Assembly (NCBI GenBank): GCA_910589485.1
Contig: CAJUSW010000001.1
Span: 124,001 to 188,000 of the forward strand
Direction: 5' to 3'
Origin: an uncultured Duncaniella sp.
Lineage (GTDB): Bacteria > Bacteroidota > Bacteroidia > Bacteroidales > Muribaculaceae
DNA length: 64,000 nt
The position numbers and the translations under genes are program-made. The notes under the pieces are model-generated. The model had not been told where the DNA came from and did not search any database. It was given only the letters and a program-made list of their open reading frames with translations. This document shows positions 17,311 through 26,116 of the stretch, piece after piece. How positions within the stretch are numbered: position 1 is the stretch's first letter; each line of letters starts with the position of its first letter.

Positions 17311-20300
17311 ATGAATGAAAACGCTTTAAGCCAGCTCTACCTCAAGGACACGGCTTTTCAGGACCTGATGCAGAAACGCATTTTCAACGTCCTGCTCATC
17401 GCCTCGACCTACGATGCCTTCATGATGGAGGAGGATGGACGTGTGGAGGAACAGCTCTATTTCGAATATATCTCCCTCAACCTCTCGTCGCCTCCGCGTG
17501 TGACCCGCGTGTCCAACTCGGCCGAGGCTATCGAACTGCTTGCCACCAAGAGTTTCGACCTTGTGATAATGATGCCCGGCAACGATGTCACCGAGACATT
17601 CTCGGGGGCAAGGACCATCAAGGAGCTTCATCCCGAGCAACCGATCATAGTGCTCACCCCATTCTCCAAAGAGGTGTCGCGCCGACTTTCCAACGAGGAT
17701 TTCTCGGGCATCGACTATGTGTTCTCATGGCTCGGCAACGTGGACCTGCTCCTCGCTATCATCAAGCTGCTCGAGGACAAGCTCAATGCCGAGAACGATA
17801 TAAATAATGTTGGCGTGCAGATGATTCTCATCGTCGAGGACTCGGTGAGATTCTACAGTTCTGTACTCCCGATCGTGTACAAATTCATCCTCACCCAGTC
17901 GCGCCTGTTCTCGACCGAGGCCCTCAACGAGCATGAGCGCATGTTGCGTATGCGCGGACGCCCCAAGGTGATGCTCGCCCGCGACTATGAGGAGGCCCTG
18001 GAGATATACGACAAGTATTCCGACCATATACTCGGAGTGATCAGCGACGTGTCGTTCATGCGCGACGGCGTGAAGGATCCCAAGGCCGGTATCCGTCTGG
18101 CCCGCGAATTGCGCTCGCGCGACCCCTATCTGCCCCTCATCATCGAGAGTTCCGAACCTGAGAACGCCCACGATGTCCGCGAGATGGGATGCACGTTCAT
18201 CGACAAGAACTCCAAGAAATTTCCCGTCGACCTCGGCAAAGCCATCATCAACAACTTCGGTTTCGGCGACTTCGTGGTGCGCAATCCCGAGACCGGCGAG
18301 GAGATACGTCGCATCCACAACCTCAAGGAGCTGCAGAAGTCAATATTCGACATCCCGGCCGAGGCCCTCTACTGGCATGCGTCGTTCAACGACATCTCGC
18401 GCTGGCTCTACTCACGCGCCATGTTCCCCATAGCCGAGGTGATCAAGCAACACCGCTTCAGCGACATCAGCGACGCGCCCAAAGTGAGACAGCTGTTCTT
18501 TGACCTTATCGTCAAGTACCGCAAGATGAAGAACCGCGGAGTGGTGGCCATATTCCGTCAGGACCGCTTCGACCATTACTCCAACTTTGCCCGCATCGGG
18601 CAGGGATCGCTCGGAGGCAAGGGCCGTGGCCTGGCATTCATCGACTCGATAATCAAGAAGAACACCGTGTGCGACAATTTCGATGGCATCACCATATCGA
18701 TACCGCGCACCGTGGTGCTGTGTACCGACATCTTCGACGAGTTCATGGAGAACAACCAGCTCTACCCCATTGCACTCAGCGATATCCCCGACGAGGAGAT
18801 ACTGGCCCACTTCCTCAAGGCCGAACTGCCGGTGCGCATACGCGAGGACCTGAAAGCCCTCCTGCAGGTGGTGGACACCCCCATCGCCGTGAGATCATCG
18901 AGCTTGCTTGAGGACTCGCACTATCAACCATTTGCCGGAATCTACTCCACCTACATGGTGCCCAAATTCAAGGATTCCGAACGTATGCTCGAAATGCTCA
19001 CCAATGCCATCAAGGGAGTGTATGCCTCGGTGTTCTACGCCGATTCCAAGGCCTACATGACTGCGACATCCAATGTGATCGACCAGGAGAAGATGGCCGT
19101 GATACTCCAGGAGGTTGTAGGCAAAGATCTGGACGGTTATTACTTCCCCTCGTTCTCGGGCGTGGGCCGGTCGCTCAACTACTATCCCCTCGGTGACGAG
19201 CGTCCCGAGGATGGAGTGGCCGAGGTGGCCGTAGGCTTGGGAAAATACATAGTTGACGGTGGCGTGGGACTGAGATTCTCGCCCCGCCATCCCGAGAGCG
19301 TATTGCAGACATCGGAACTGCAGCTCGCCCTACGCGACACACAGACCCGCATGTATGCCCTCGACATGATGGGCGACGAGCGCAAAACCAATCTCGACGG
19401 CCGGCCCGCCACGCCTCCCAAGGAATCGCTCGAACATATAAAGGTGGAGGACGGATACAATGTGGCAAAGATCCGCGTGCAGGATGTGGCCGACCGTGGA
19501 GCGCTCACCTACATGGTGTCAACCTATGATTTCCGCGACAATATACTGCGCGACAATGACAAGGGGGATGGCCGGAAAGTGGTCACATTCAACAATGTGC
19601 TCAAGCACAACGTGTATCCGCTCGCCGAGGCTGTGGACTTCATGCTTCGCAAGGGGCAGGAGGAGATGCAGCGTCCGGTAGAGATAGAGTTTGCAGGCAT
19701 GATCGAGCCCGGCAAGGACTCCAAAGGCCGTCTCTACTGGTTGCAGATACGCCCCATAGTGGACCGCAAGGAGAATGTGGACGAGGCCGTAATGTCGACC
19801 CCCGATGACAGGCTGTTGCTCAAATCATCCACCGCGCTGGGTCACGGAACCATCGAGGGCGTAAAGACTGTGGTGTATGTGAGGCCCGATAAATTCTCGT
19901 CGTCCAACAATTCGCTCATCGCCCGCGAGATGGAGAAGATCAACCGCGGATTCCTTGAGAAAGACGAGAGGTATCTGCTGATCGGTCCGGGACGATGGGG
20001 ATCATCCGACTCTGCCTTAGGCATACCCGTGAAATGGCCGGCTATATCGGCAGCCCGTCTCATTGTGGAATCGGCCCTGCCCAACTACCGCATAGAGCCG
20101 AGCCAGGGCACTCATTTCTTCCAGAATCTCACCTCGTTTGGCGTAGCCTATTTCACCATCGATGCCACCACCCGCCGAAACTCCTCGCAGGAAGTGACCG
20201 ACCTCTACGATGTGGCCTTCCTCGACGCCCAGCCCGCAGTGTATGAAAGCGAATTCATTCGTATAGTCACCTTCGAGGATCCTCTCGTGATAGGAGTGAA

Positions 20301-20346
20301 CGGCCTGAAGGGCACCGGAGTGGTAGTGAAACCCGATAACGCCTGA
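17311..20346 (+). CDS. Receiver-domain / PEP-synthase ATP-grasp fusion protein
   Basis: A 1011-residue cytoplasmic protein. Residues about 22-160 look like a degenerate response-regulator receiver. Residues 171-315 form a canonical receiver: acidic pair in LIVEDS, phosphoacceptor Asp of VISDVSF (about 246), Ser of IIESSE and Lys of FIDKNS (299). A linker follows, then the pyruvate phosphate dikinase/PEP-synthase nucleotide-binding (ATP-grasp) domain from about 430 to 850, with GSLGGKGRGLAF, AVRSSSLLEDS and the distal IEFAGMIE and WLQIRPIVD. The C-terminal part has GPGRWGSSD and SQGTHFFQN. The swivelling phosphohistidine domain (TSHAAI-type) and the PEP-binding barrel of true PEP synthase are absent, so PEP synthesis is unlikely. 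The function is unknown; phosphorylation-controlled ATP-dependent phosphotransfer is inference. Confidence 0.85.
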   Translation: MNENALSQLYLKDTAFQDLMQKRIFNVLLIASTYDAFMMEEDGRVEEQLYFEYISLNLSSPPRVTRVSNSAEAIELLATKSFDLVIMMPGNDVTETFSGARTIKELHPEQPIIVLTPFSKEVSRRLSNEDFSGIDYVFSWLGNVDLLLAIIKLLEDKLNAENDINNVGVQMILIVEDSVRFYSSVLPIVYKFILTQSRLFSTEALNEHERMLRMRGRPKVMLARDYEEALEIYDKYSDHILGVISDVSFMRDGVKDPKAGIRLARELRSRDPYLPLIIESSEPENAHDVREMGCTFIDKNSKKFPVDLGKAIINNFGFGDFVVRNPETGEEIRRIHNLKELQKSIFDIPAEALYWHASFNDISRWLYSRAMFPIAEVIKQHRFSDISDAPKVRQLFFDLIVKYRKMKNRGVVAIFRQDRFDHYSNFARIGQGSLGGKGRGLAFIDSIIKKNTVCDNFDGITISIPRTVVLCTDIFDEFMENNQLYPIALSDIPDEEILAHFLKAELPVRIREDLKALLQVVDTPIAVRSSSLLEDSHYQPFAGIYSTYMVPKFKDSERMLEMLTNAIKGVYASVFYADSKAYMTATSNVIDQEKMAVILQEVVGKDLDGYYFPSFSGVGRSLNYYPLGDERPEDGVAEVAVGLGKYIVDGGVGLRFSPRHPESVLQTSELQLALRDTQTRMYALDMMGDERKTNLDGRPATPPKESLEHIKVEDGYNVAKIRVQDVADRGALTYMVSTYDFRDNILRDNDKGDGRKVVTFNNVLKHNVYPLAEAVDFMLRKGQEEMQRPVEIEFAGMIEPGKDSKGRLYWLQIRPIVDRKENVDEAVMSTPDDRLLLKSSTALGHGTIEGVKTVVYVRPDKFSSSNNSLIAREMEKINRGFLEKDERYLLIGPGRWGSSDSALGIPVKWPAISAARLIVESALPNYRIEPSQGTHFFQNLTSFGVAYFTIDATTRRNSSQEVTDLYDVAFLDAQPAVYESEFIRIVTFEDPLVIGVNGLKGTGVVVKPDNA

Positions 20347-20393
20347 GCGGCGACACGCCTTAACAGCATTAACAAACACAATATCAGAATAAT

Positions 20394-20828
20394 ATGAACT
20401 ACTTCATAACCTACAACGGCCAGACCGTAGGCCCGATGAGCAGAGAGCAGATCTTTGCGTATCCCGTAACACCCCAAACCCCTGTATGCACCGAGGACAA
20501 CCAGCAGTGGGCTCCGCTATACACATTCCCCGACCTCATGGAGATGCTTAAGATCGAGTCATCACGCCCGAATCCTGCCGAGGTCAACACCACCGGCAAG
20601 GACAAGATAGTGTGTGGCGTACTGGCCATACTTCTCGGTTTCTTCGGCGCGCAGTATTTCTATGTAGGCAAGGTGGCCGGAGGCTTCATCTGTCTGCTCC
20701 TGTCGGTGATCACCTGCGGAATATGGAACATTGTAACCCTCATACAGGGAATCCTGATGCTCACCATGAGCCAGGCCGACTTCGAGAAGAAATACGTGCT
20801 CAACAATTCCACATTCCCGTTGTTCTAA
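20394..20828 (+). CDS. GYF_2 and TM2 domain membrane protein
   Basis: A 144-residue protein. The N-terminal GYF_2 domain (about residues 1-50) begins YFITYNGQTVGPMSREQI and has the typical Trp of NQQWAPLYTF; GYF-like domains bind proline-rich peptides. It is followed by a TM2 domain with two transmembrane helices (about 62-80 and 88-115), including the GFFGAQYFYVGK signature. The function of bacterial TM2 proteins is not established; the pairing suggests a small membrane adaptor. It lies 47 nt after the receiver/ATP-grasp gene and 27 nt before vsr. Confidence 0.85.
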   Translation: MNYFITYNGQTVGPMSREQIFAYPVTPQTPVCTEDNQQWAPLYTFPDLMEMLKIESSRPNPAEVNTTGKDKIVCGVLAILLGFFGAQYFYVGKVAGGFICLLLSVITCGIWNIVTLIQGILMLTMSQADFEKKYVLNNSTFPLF

Positions 20829-20855
20829 CAACATAGAATCTCCCCCACAAAAGCC

Positions 20856-21365
20856 ATGGCTGACCGAATGACGCCCCGGCAACGGAGCCGGTGCATGGCT
20901 TCCATCAAGGGCAAGGACACACGACCGGAACTCGCGGTAAGGAAATTCCTGTATGCTCAGGGATTGAGGTTTCGTGTCAATAACCATCGGTTGCCGGGCT
21001 CGCCCGACATCGTTCTGCCACGCTACAGGACAGTCATCTTTGTAGATGGCTGTTTTTGGCATGGCCATGAGGGGTGTCAACGGTCGCGGCTTCCGCTGTC
21101 CAATGTGGAGTACTGGCGACATAAGATCACCCTCAACAAGGCCCGAGACTACCGCGTGGATGTGGAGCTGAGAAGCATGGGATGGAGAGTGATGCACATG
21201 TGGGAATGTGAGATCAATGAGGAGAGCCTGCAACTGCTTTACCAGCGCGTGATCGGCACTCCGGGCATCATGAATATATCACAGCCATACATGACACCTC
21301 CCGACAGCGACATTCCCCACGATACGGCAGCCGAACCGACCGAGAGTTACGGACTCCCCTATTGA
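20856..21365 (+). CDS. vsr: Very short patch repair endonuclease
   Basis: A 169-residue Vsr-family nuclease, which nicks 5' of T in T:G mismatches produced by deamination of 5-methylcytosine. The N-terminal signature MTPRQRSRCMASIKGKDTRP is typical. Catalytic residues align with those of the Escherichia coli enzyme, also by number: Asp51 in GSPDIVLP and His69 in CFWHGH, with His71 next to it; the zinc-site Cys pattern around HEGCQRSR is present. Family members usually sit beside a cytosine-5 methyltransferase gene. None is found in the window, so this copy is an orphan here. Confidence 0.93.
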   Translation: MADRMTPRQRSRCMASIKGKDTRPELAVRKFLYAQGLRFRVNNHRLPGSPDIVLPRYRTVIFVDGCFWHGHEGCQRSRLPLSNVEYWRHKITLNKARDYRVDVELRSMGWRVMHMWECEINEESLQLLYQRVIGTPGIMNISQPYMTPPDSDIPHDTAAEPTESYGLPY

Positions 21366-21402
21366 CAGGCCTGCATGATTTGGCATTCTCGGTATAATTC
21401 CG

Positions 21403-21410
21403 TATTTTTG
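21403..21410 (+). promoter_or_regulatory. -7 promoter box of surE
   Basis: TATTTTTG fits TAnnTTTG and lies 41 nt before the surE ATG, in the only gap (86 nt) between vsr and surE. Confidence 0.5.
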
Positions 21411-21451
21411 TTTTACAAATCAACCCCGAATAACAATCCCAGAACAAGTAT

Positions 21452-22213
21452 ATGACACGTCCCCTCATATTGATCACCAACGATGACGGCATCCATGCCT
21501 CAGGAATAGAGCATCTCGTGCGCATAGCCACGACCCTCGGCGATGTAGTGGTAGCAGCTCCAGCAGCTCCGCAATCGGCCAAATCATCGGCACTCACGGT
21601 AAATTCACCGCTTGAGATAGCCGAACATCCGTCCATCGACGGTGCCAAGGTCTACAGCATCACCGGCACTCCGGTCGATTGCGTGAAACTCGCCATGCAC
21701 GCCCTGCTCGACCGCCGGCCCGACCTGTTGCTCTCGGGCATCAACCACGGCTCCAACGCCGCCGTCAACAATATCTACTCAGGCACCATGGGAGCCACCA
21801 TGGAGGGGTGTATCATAGGTATCCCGTCGATAGGATACTCACTGCTCAACCATTCCCCCCGGGCTGATTTCTCGCCTCTCACCCCCTTCATTACCGAGAT
21901 TACCAAGAACGTCCTGGCCAACGGTCTGCCCGACGGAATATGCCTCAATGTGAATTGCCCCACAGGTTGCGTGCCCGAAGGCGTGAAAGTGGTGCGCGCT
22001 GCCCGCGGGCGTTGGACCGAGGAGTATGCCGACTATGCCAGCCCTCACGGAAAGCCCTTCTACTGGCTCACCGGAAAGTTCCACAATGAGGAGCCCGACA
22101 ATCCCGAGACCGACGAATACTGGCTTGCCCGGAACTACGGCACCATAGTGCCCATACGCCCCGACCAGACCGCCGCCGACAAAATCGACGCAATAAAAAG
22201 CATACTCGGCTGA
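21452..22213 (+). CDS. surE: 5'/3'-nucleotidase SurE
   Basis: A 253-residue metal-dependent phosphatase acting on nucleoside monophosphates and involved in stationary-phase survival. The family N-terminal motif ILITNDDGIHASGI gives the metal-binding Asp11-Asp12; a conserved Ser lies in APAAPQSAKSSALT, Asn in LSGINHGSNAA, and the GTPVDCVKLA segment is intact. Size is normal for SurE. Its stop codon shares its last base with the ATG of the following dacB gene, showing translational coupling. Confidence 0.96.
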   Translation: MTRPLILITNDDGIHASGIEHLVRIATTLGDVVVAAPAAPQSAKSSALTVNSPLEIAEHPSIDGAKVYSITGTPVDCVKLAMHALLDRRPDLLLSGINHGSNAAVNNIYSGTMGATMEGCIIGIPSIGYSLLNHSPRADFSPLTPFITEITKNVLANGLPDGICLNVNCPTGCVPEGVKVVRAARGRWTEEYADYASPHGKPFYWLTGKFHNEEPDNPETDEYWLARNYGTIVPIRPDQTAADKIDAIKSILG

Positions 22214-23565
22214 TGAGATTCCCACGCACAATCCTCAGCCTCGCACTACTGTTTCAGGTCGCAATAGCATGGTCATTCCCGCTGAAAGTGGCGGGGATCG
22301 ACACATTGCGTACAGCGGTGTGGATCCATGACCTGCGATGGGGCTACGACCTGGTAAACGCCAATATAGACAAAAGCCTCATTCCCGCATCGGTGATGAA
22401 AAGCGTCACCTGCGCCTCACTGCTCAACCTGGCAGGGAGCGATGAACGTTTCGCCACCGAGATAGCCGTCACCGGCAATATCACCGACAGTATTCTCGAC
22501 GGCAATCTTGTGGTGCACGCCATAGGTGATCCCACCATCGAGTCGCAGTACTTTGAGGACAATGCAGAATTCACCGACAGTATCGTGACCGCCCTCAAAC
22601 GGATGGGGATATCACGCATCACAGGCGACGTAATAATTGATGAAAGCGCATTCCCCGATGCCACCACCCCTCCGGGATGGATGGCCGAGGATATTCCATG
22701 GTATTACGGAGCAAGACTGCAGGGTGCCAATATACACGACAATAAATTCTCGCTCTCCCTCCCATCGAAAAAGACCGTACCCGAGGTTCCTGACCTGAAA
22801 TTCCAGTTCCTGTCGCCCAAGAAACGCCGTGTGAAGATCGACCGCAAGGATGGATCAGAGACCATCGTCGTCACCGGAAACACCCGTCGCGGGGTGAACG
22901 AGACTCTCGCCATGCCGTATCCGCGCAAAGCCATGCGGGCCGAGATCCTGTCAGGGCTCGACCGCGCCGGCATAACCGTGAGTAAAGGTAAACCCGGAGA
23001 TTCATTGCGGGAGACGGTGATATACACCCACCACTCCCCATCGTTTGGCGAGATAATGCAGAGCCTCATGCACCGGTCGGACAATCTGATGGCCGAAGGC
23101 ATGCTCCGCACCATCGCCCCCGGAGGCACCCGTGCCCAAGCGATCACCGAGGAGAACAATGTGTGGGCCATGCAGGGGATAAGCGCCCATGGGGTAAAGA
23201 TCGTGGACGGTAGCGGACTGTCGCGCGACAACCGCCTCACAGCGCGCTTTCTCGGCAATATCAACCGCCAGATGCTTGCCGAGGAGTTCGGCAACGAATT
23301 TGTGACCCTCTTCCCTCTCGCCGGTAGAGACGGCACCATGAAATACTTCCTCAGAGACACTCCGCTCGAAGGACGTGTGGCCATGAAGACCGGTTCGATG
23401 AAAGGGGTACAGTCCTATAGCGGCTACCTTCTTGATGAAGAGGGAAAACCCACCCACCTGCTGGTTTTCATAGCAAATGGATTCCGATGCAGCCGCACGG
23501 CGCTAAAAAATGACATCCAGCGTTTGTTATTAGAATTATTTGATGTAAGTTTGCAAGAAGATTAA
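22213..23565 (+). CDS. dacB: D-alanyl-D-alanine carboxypeptidase/endopeptidase (PBP4 type)
   Basis: A 450-residue class C penicillin-binding protein trimming peptidoglycan cross-bridges in the periplasm. A signal peptide covers about residues 1-22. The three penicillin-binding motifs are present and in order: SxxK as Ser60-Val-Met-Lys63, SxN as Ser289-Asp-Asn291, and KTG at 392-394. The region between motifs one and two carries the PBP4-specific insert with DVIIDESAFPD and YGA. It starts in the surE stop codon, and the next gene follows by 19 nt. The pairing with surE suggests co-transcription, not a shared pathway. Confidence 0.93.
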   Translation: MRFPRTILSLALLFQVAIAWSFPLKVAGIDTLRTAVWIHDLRWGYDLVNANIDKSLIPASVMKSVTCASLLNLAGSDERFATEIAVTGNITDSILDGNLVVHAIGDPTIESQYFEDNAEFTDSIVTALKRMGISRITGDVIIDESAFPDATTPPGWMAEDIPWYYGARLQGANIHDNKFSLSLPSKKTVPEVPDLKFQFLSPKKRRVKIDRKDGSETIVVTGNTRRGVNETLAMPYPRKAMRAEILSGLDRAGITVSKGKPGDSLRETVIYTHHSPSFGEIMQSLMHRSDNLMAEGMLRTIAPGGTRAQAITEENNVWAMQGISAHGVKIVDGSGLSRDNRLTARFLGNINRQMLAEEFGNEFVTLFPLAGRDGTMKYFLRDTPLEGRVAMKTGSMKGVQSYSGYLLDEEGKPTHLLVFIANGFRCSRTALKNDIQRLLLELFDVSLQED

Positions 23566-23584
23566 CAATACTATCCTATAATAT

Positions 23585-24247
23585 ATGTCACGCGACTATA
23601 ACAAGCTGCTCACGCTCGCTTATGAAATAGAGGGATTGCTCACCTTACAGGCCCAGAGAGGCGACAATGCTGTAGTGGCCGTTGACGAGCTCCTGGCCGG
23701 TAAGATAGCCGAACTCGCATCCCACTTCAGCCCGCTCACCGAGGCCACTCCCACTGTTGCCCCCTCGGGCGATAAGGAGGAGATAGCCGCATCGGCCCTC
23801 CGCGAGGAGGAGATGATGGCCGAACAGCCCGTACCTTCACTGCCTGAAGTTGAGCCCGCTGTGGAGAAACCTGTGGTTGAGACTCCAGTCGAGGTAAAAG
23901 AGACGGAGGAGCGCCCTGTGGAAACTCCGGCAGTTACCGTGGAGATCAAGGAAACTGTAAAGCCCGCCGAAGCCGCCACAGAGGCAGAACCGGCCCTCAC
24001 TCTTGAAGAGAAACTCGCACGCCAGCGTGCCAAGGACCTGTCGCGGGCATTCACCCTCAACGACAAGTTCCGTTTCCGTCGCGAGCTGTTCCGTGGCTCG
24101 CAGGAAGAGCTGGACGACGCCATCAATGTCATATCCCAGATGACTACCGTAGCCGAGGCCGAGGAATACGTCTACGATGACCTGTGCCTCGACCCAGCAA
24201 ACGAGGATGTAAAGGCATTCATGGATATTATCGTAAAGCACTTTTAA
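23585..24247 (+). CDS. Conserved protein with acidic low-complexity middle
   Basis: A 220-residue protein I do not recognise by function. The N-terminal 45 residues (DYNKLLTLAYEIEGLLTLQA) look helical. A middle part of about 100 residues is low-complexity with repeated Val-Glu-Thr-Pro and Glu-Lys-Pro units. A well-formed C-terminal domain (about 150-220) begins LNDKFRFRRELFRG and ends with an acidic helical segment; this C-terminal type is widespread in Bacteroidales hypothetical proteins. No signal peptide or membrane segment is seen. It sits between dacB (19 nt) and rsmI (58 nt), probably in the same transcript. Confidence 0.75.
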   Translation: MSRDYNKLLTLAYEIEGLLTLQAQRGDNAVVAVDELLAGKIAELASHFSPLTEATPTVAPSGDKEEIAASALREEEMMAEQPVPSLPEVEPAVEKPVVETPVEVKETEERPVETPAVTVEIKETVKPAEAATEAEPALTLEEKLARQRAKDLSRAFTLNDKFRFRRELFRGSQEELDDAINVISQMTTVAEAEEYVYDDLCLDPANEDVKAFMDIIVKHF

Positions 24248-24305
24248 CGGGCAGGATACACATAAGCTCACCCACATAATCATCAATTACGGATAGAGAT
24301 CACTT

Positions 24306-25019
24306 ATGTCAGGAAAACTCTATATAGTCCCCACGCCGGTAGGCAACATGTCGGACATGACACCCCGTGCCGTGGAAGTGCTCAAAGGGTGCTCACGCAT
24401 ATTTGCCGAGGACACGCGCACATCGGGCGTATTGCTGAAGCACTTCGGCATAGACACCCCCTGCTCGTCGCACCACAAATTCAACGAGCACGCCACCGTG
24501 AGCCCCATAATAGAGATGCTCGCCGCCGGCGAGACGATAGCACTGATCTCGGATGCCGGGACACCGGGCATAAGCGACCCGGGCTTTCTGCTCACACGCG
24601 AATGTAGGAGAGAGGGGATAGAGGTTGAGACCCTGCCCGGCCCTACGGCATTTGTGCCGGCGCTGGTCAATTCAGGTCTGCCCACCGACAGGTTCACATT
24701 CGAGGGATTCCTGCCACCGAAGAAGGGTCGCCGCACACGCCTGGAGAGCATCGCCTCAAACAACTGCACAAGCATCATATACGAATCACCTCTCCGACTG
24801 GTCAAGACCCTCGGCGAATTGATAAGTGTATGCGGGCCTGACCGTCCGGCAAGCGTATCGCGAGAGATCTCGAAACTCCACGACACCACCCACCGTGGCA
24901 CCCTGAAGGAACTCGAAGAATACTTCAAGGAAAACATTCCCCGCGGAGAGATTGTTATAGTGTTAGGTGCCGACGAGGACAACTCACCCAAGATCCATAA
25001 AAACAAATATAAAGAATAG
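24306..25019 (+). CDS. rsmI: 16S rRNA (cytidine-1402-2'-O)-methyltransferase
   Basis: A 237-residue SAM-dependent tetrapyrrole-methylase-fold enzyme. RsmI methylates the 2'-OH of C1402 in the ribosomal decoding centre. Signatures: the start LYIVPTPVGNMSDMTPRAVE, EDTRTSGVLLKHF, ALISDAGTPGISDPGF (cofactor site), LPGPTAFVPALVNSGLP and FEGFLPPKKGRR. It is slightly short at the C terminus compared with Proteobacterial RsmI, which has an extra domain, as is usual in Bacteroidetes. The context is a plus-strand series with dacB and a lipoprotein gene. Confidence 0.95.
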   Translation: MSGKLYIVPTPVGNMSDMTPRAVEVLKGCSRIFAEDTRTSGVLLKHFGIDTPCSSHHKFNEHATVSPIIEMLAAGETIALISDAGTPGISDPGFLLTRECRREGIEVETLPGPTAFVPALVNSGLPTDRFTFEGFLPPKKGRRTRLESIASNNCTSIIYESPLRLVKTLGELISVCGPDRPASVSREISKLHDTTHRGTLKELEEYFKENIPRGEIVIVLGADEDNSPKIHKNKYKE

Positions 25020-25046
25020 ATCACTTTTCAACAATATTGATTTAAC

Positions 25047-25928
25047 ATGAAAAAGATTGCATCAATCGCAATTGTTGCGGCCGCTATCCTCACAGGCTGT
25101 AACGGCGACAAGCTCCGTGAAGCAGAAGCTCAGAATCAGCAGCTCAAGGGGGACCTCAGCGAAACTCTCGCCACTCAGGATAGCCTTCTGGTGCTCGTAA
25201 ATGACATATCCGACGGCATGGCCCAGATAAAAGATCTCGAAAAGATTGTAAGTACTCCCGGCGGACTCGGCTCCGAGTCGTCGTCACGCAAGGAGCAGAT
25301 ACGCAACGACATGATCGCCATCCAGCAGGCCCTCCAGGAACGTCGCCAGCGTCTGGCCGAACTTGAGGCCAAGCTCGCCAAGACCGGCGGAGAGTCTACC
25401 ACCCTCAAGCGCACTATCTCCAACCTCAAGGCTCAGATCGCTGATCAGACCACCGAGATAGCAACCCTCACCAATCAGCTCGCATCGGCCAACATCAAGA
25501 TCGAGGAGCTGAGCAGCACCGTCACCACCCTCAACACCCAGGTTGACTCACTCAGCACCAATGTTGAGGCCGAGCGTCAGCTCAAGGATGAGGCCCTCGC
25601 CGAAGCTCAGAAGGCTACCGAGGAGCTCAACACCTGCTACTATGCCATAGGCAACAACGGTGAGCTCAAGGATCGTGGCATCCTCTCGTCGGGCTTCCTC
25701 CGCAAGACCAAGGTAATGAAGGGCGATTTCGACATGAATTATTTCCAGACTGCCGACAAGCGCACACTCACCGAGATCCCGACCCACAGCAAAAAGGCCG
25801 AGATCATGACCAACCAGCCCAAGGATTCCTATCAGATCGTGGATCTGAACGGACAGAAGGTGATCAAGATCACCAATCCCGAAAAGTTCTGGCAGATGTC
25901 AAACTTCCTTGTCGTAAAGGTTGATTGA
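25047..25928 (+). CDS. Coiled-coil lipoprotein, Cbp1-like
   Basis: A 293-residue lipoprotein: signal peptide with lipobox LTGC (Cys18). Residues about 22-210 are continuous coiled coil with heptad-like Leu/Ile and many Gln, Lys and Glu, including LKRTISNLKAQIADQTTEIA. The globular C-terminal part (about 215-293) has YAIGNNGELKDRGI and ends with Trp-Gln-Met-Ser-Asn-Phe. The layout resembles the Bacteroides Cbp1 family, described as collagen-binding glycoprotein adhesin; adhesin function here is only inference. The protein should be anchored in the outer or inner membrane leaflet. A strong hairpin follows the stop. Confidence 0.8.
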   Translation: MKKIASIAIVAAAILTGCNGDKLREAEAQNQQLKGDLSETLATQDSLLVLVNDISDGMAQIKDLEKIVSTPGGLGSESSSRKEQIRNDMIAIQQALQERRQRLAELEAKLAKTGGESTTLKRTISNLKAQIADQTTEIATLTNQLASANIKIEELSSTVTTLNTQVDSLSTNVEAERQLKDEALAEAQKATEELNTCYYAIGNNGELKDRGILSSGFLRKTKVMKGDFDMNYFQTADKRTLTEIPTHSKKAEIMTNQPKDSYQIVDLNGQKVIKITNPEKFWQMSNFLVVKVD

Positions 25929-25966
25929 TGCCCGAAATATAATATAATCATAGAGGTCTCGGACGG

Positions 25967-26016
25967 GACAAGAGCCATCCGGCGGATGCCGGCTCTTGTC
26001 TCTTCCGGGACTTTTG
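25967..26016 (+). terminator. Terminator after the coiled-coil lipoprotein gene
   Basis: Perfect 10-bp stem: GACAAGAGCC at 25967-25976 against its complement at 25991-26000, loop 14 nt with partial inner pairing, followed by a T-rich stretch (CTTTTGTT). Confidence 0.75.
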
Positions 26017-26116
26017 TTCTTTCAAGGAACCACTTTCCTCCCGCACTCTTTCCCTCAACACTTATCTCCACGCTCATAATTCCAATATATCATACTAATT
26101 TTTCTTCCACCACATC

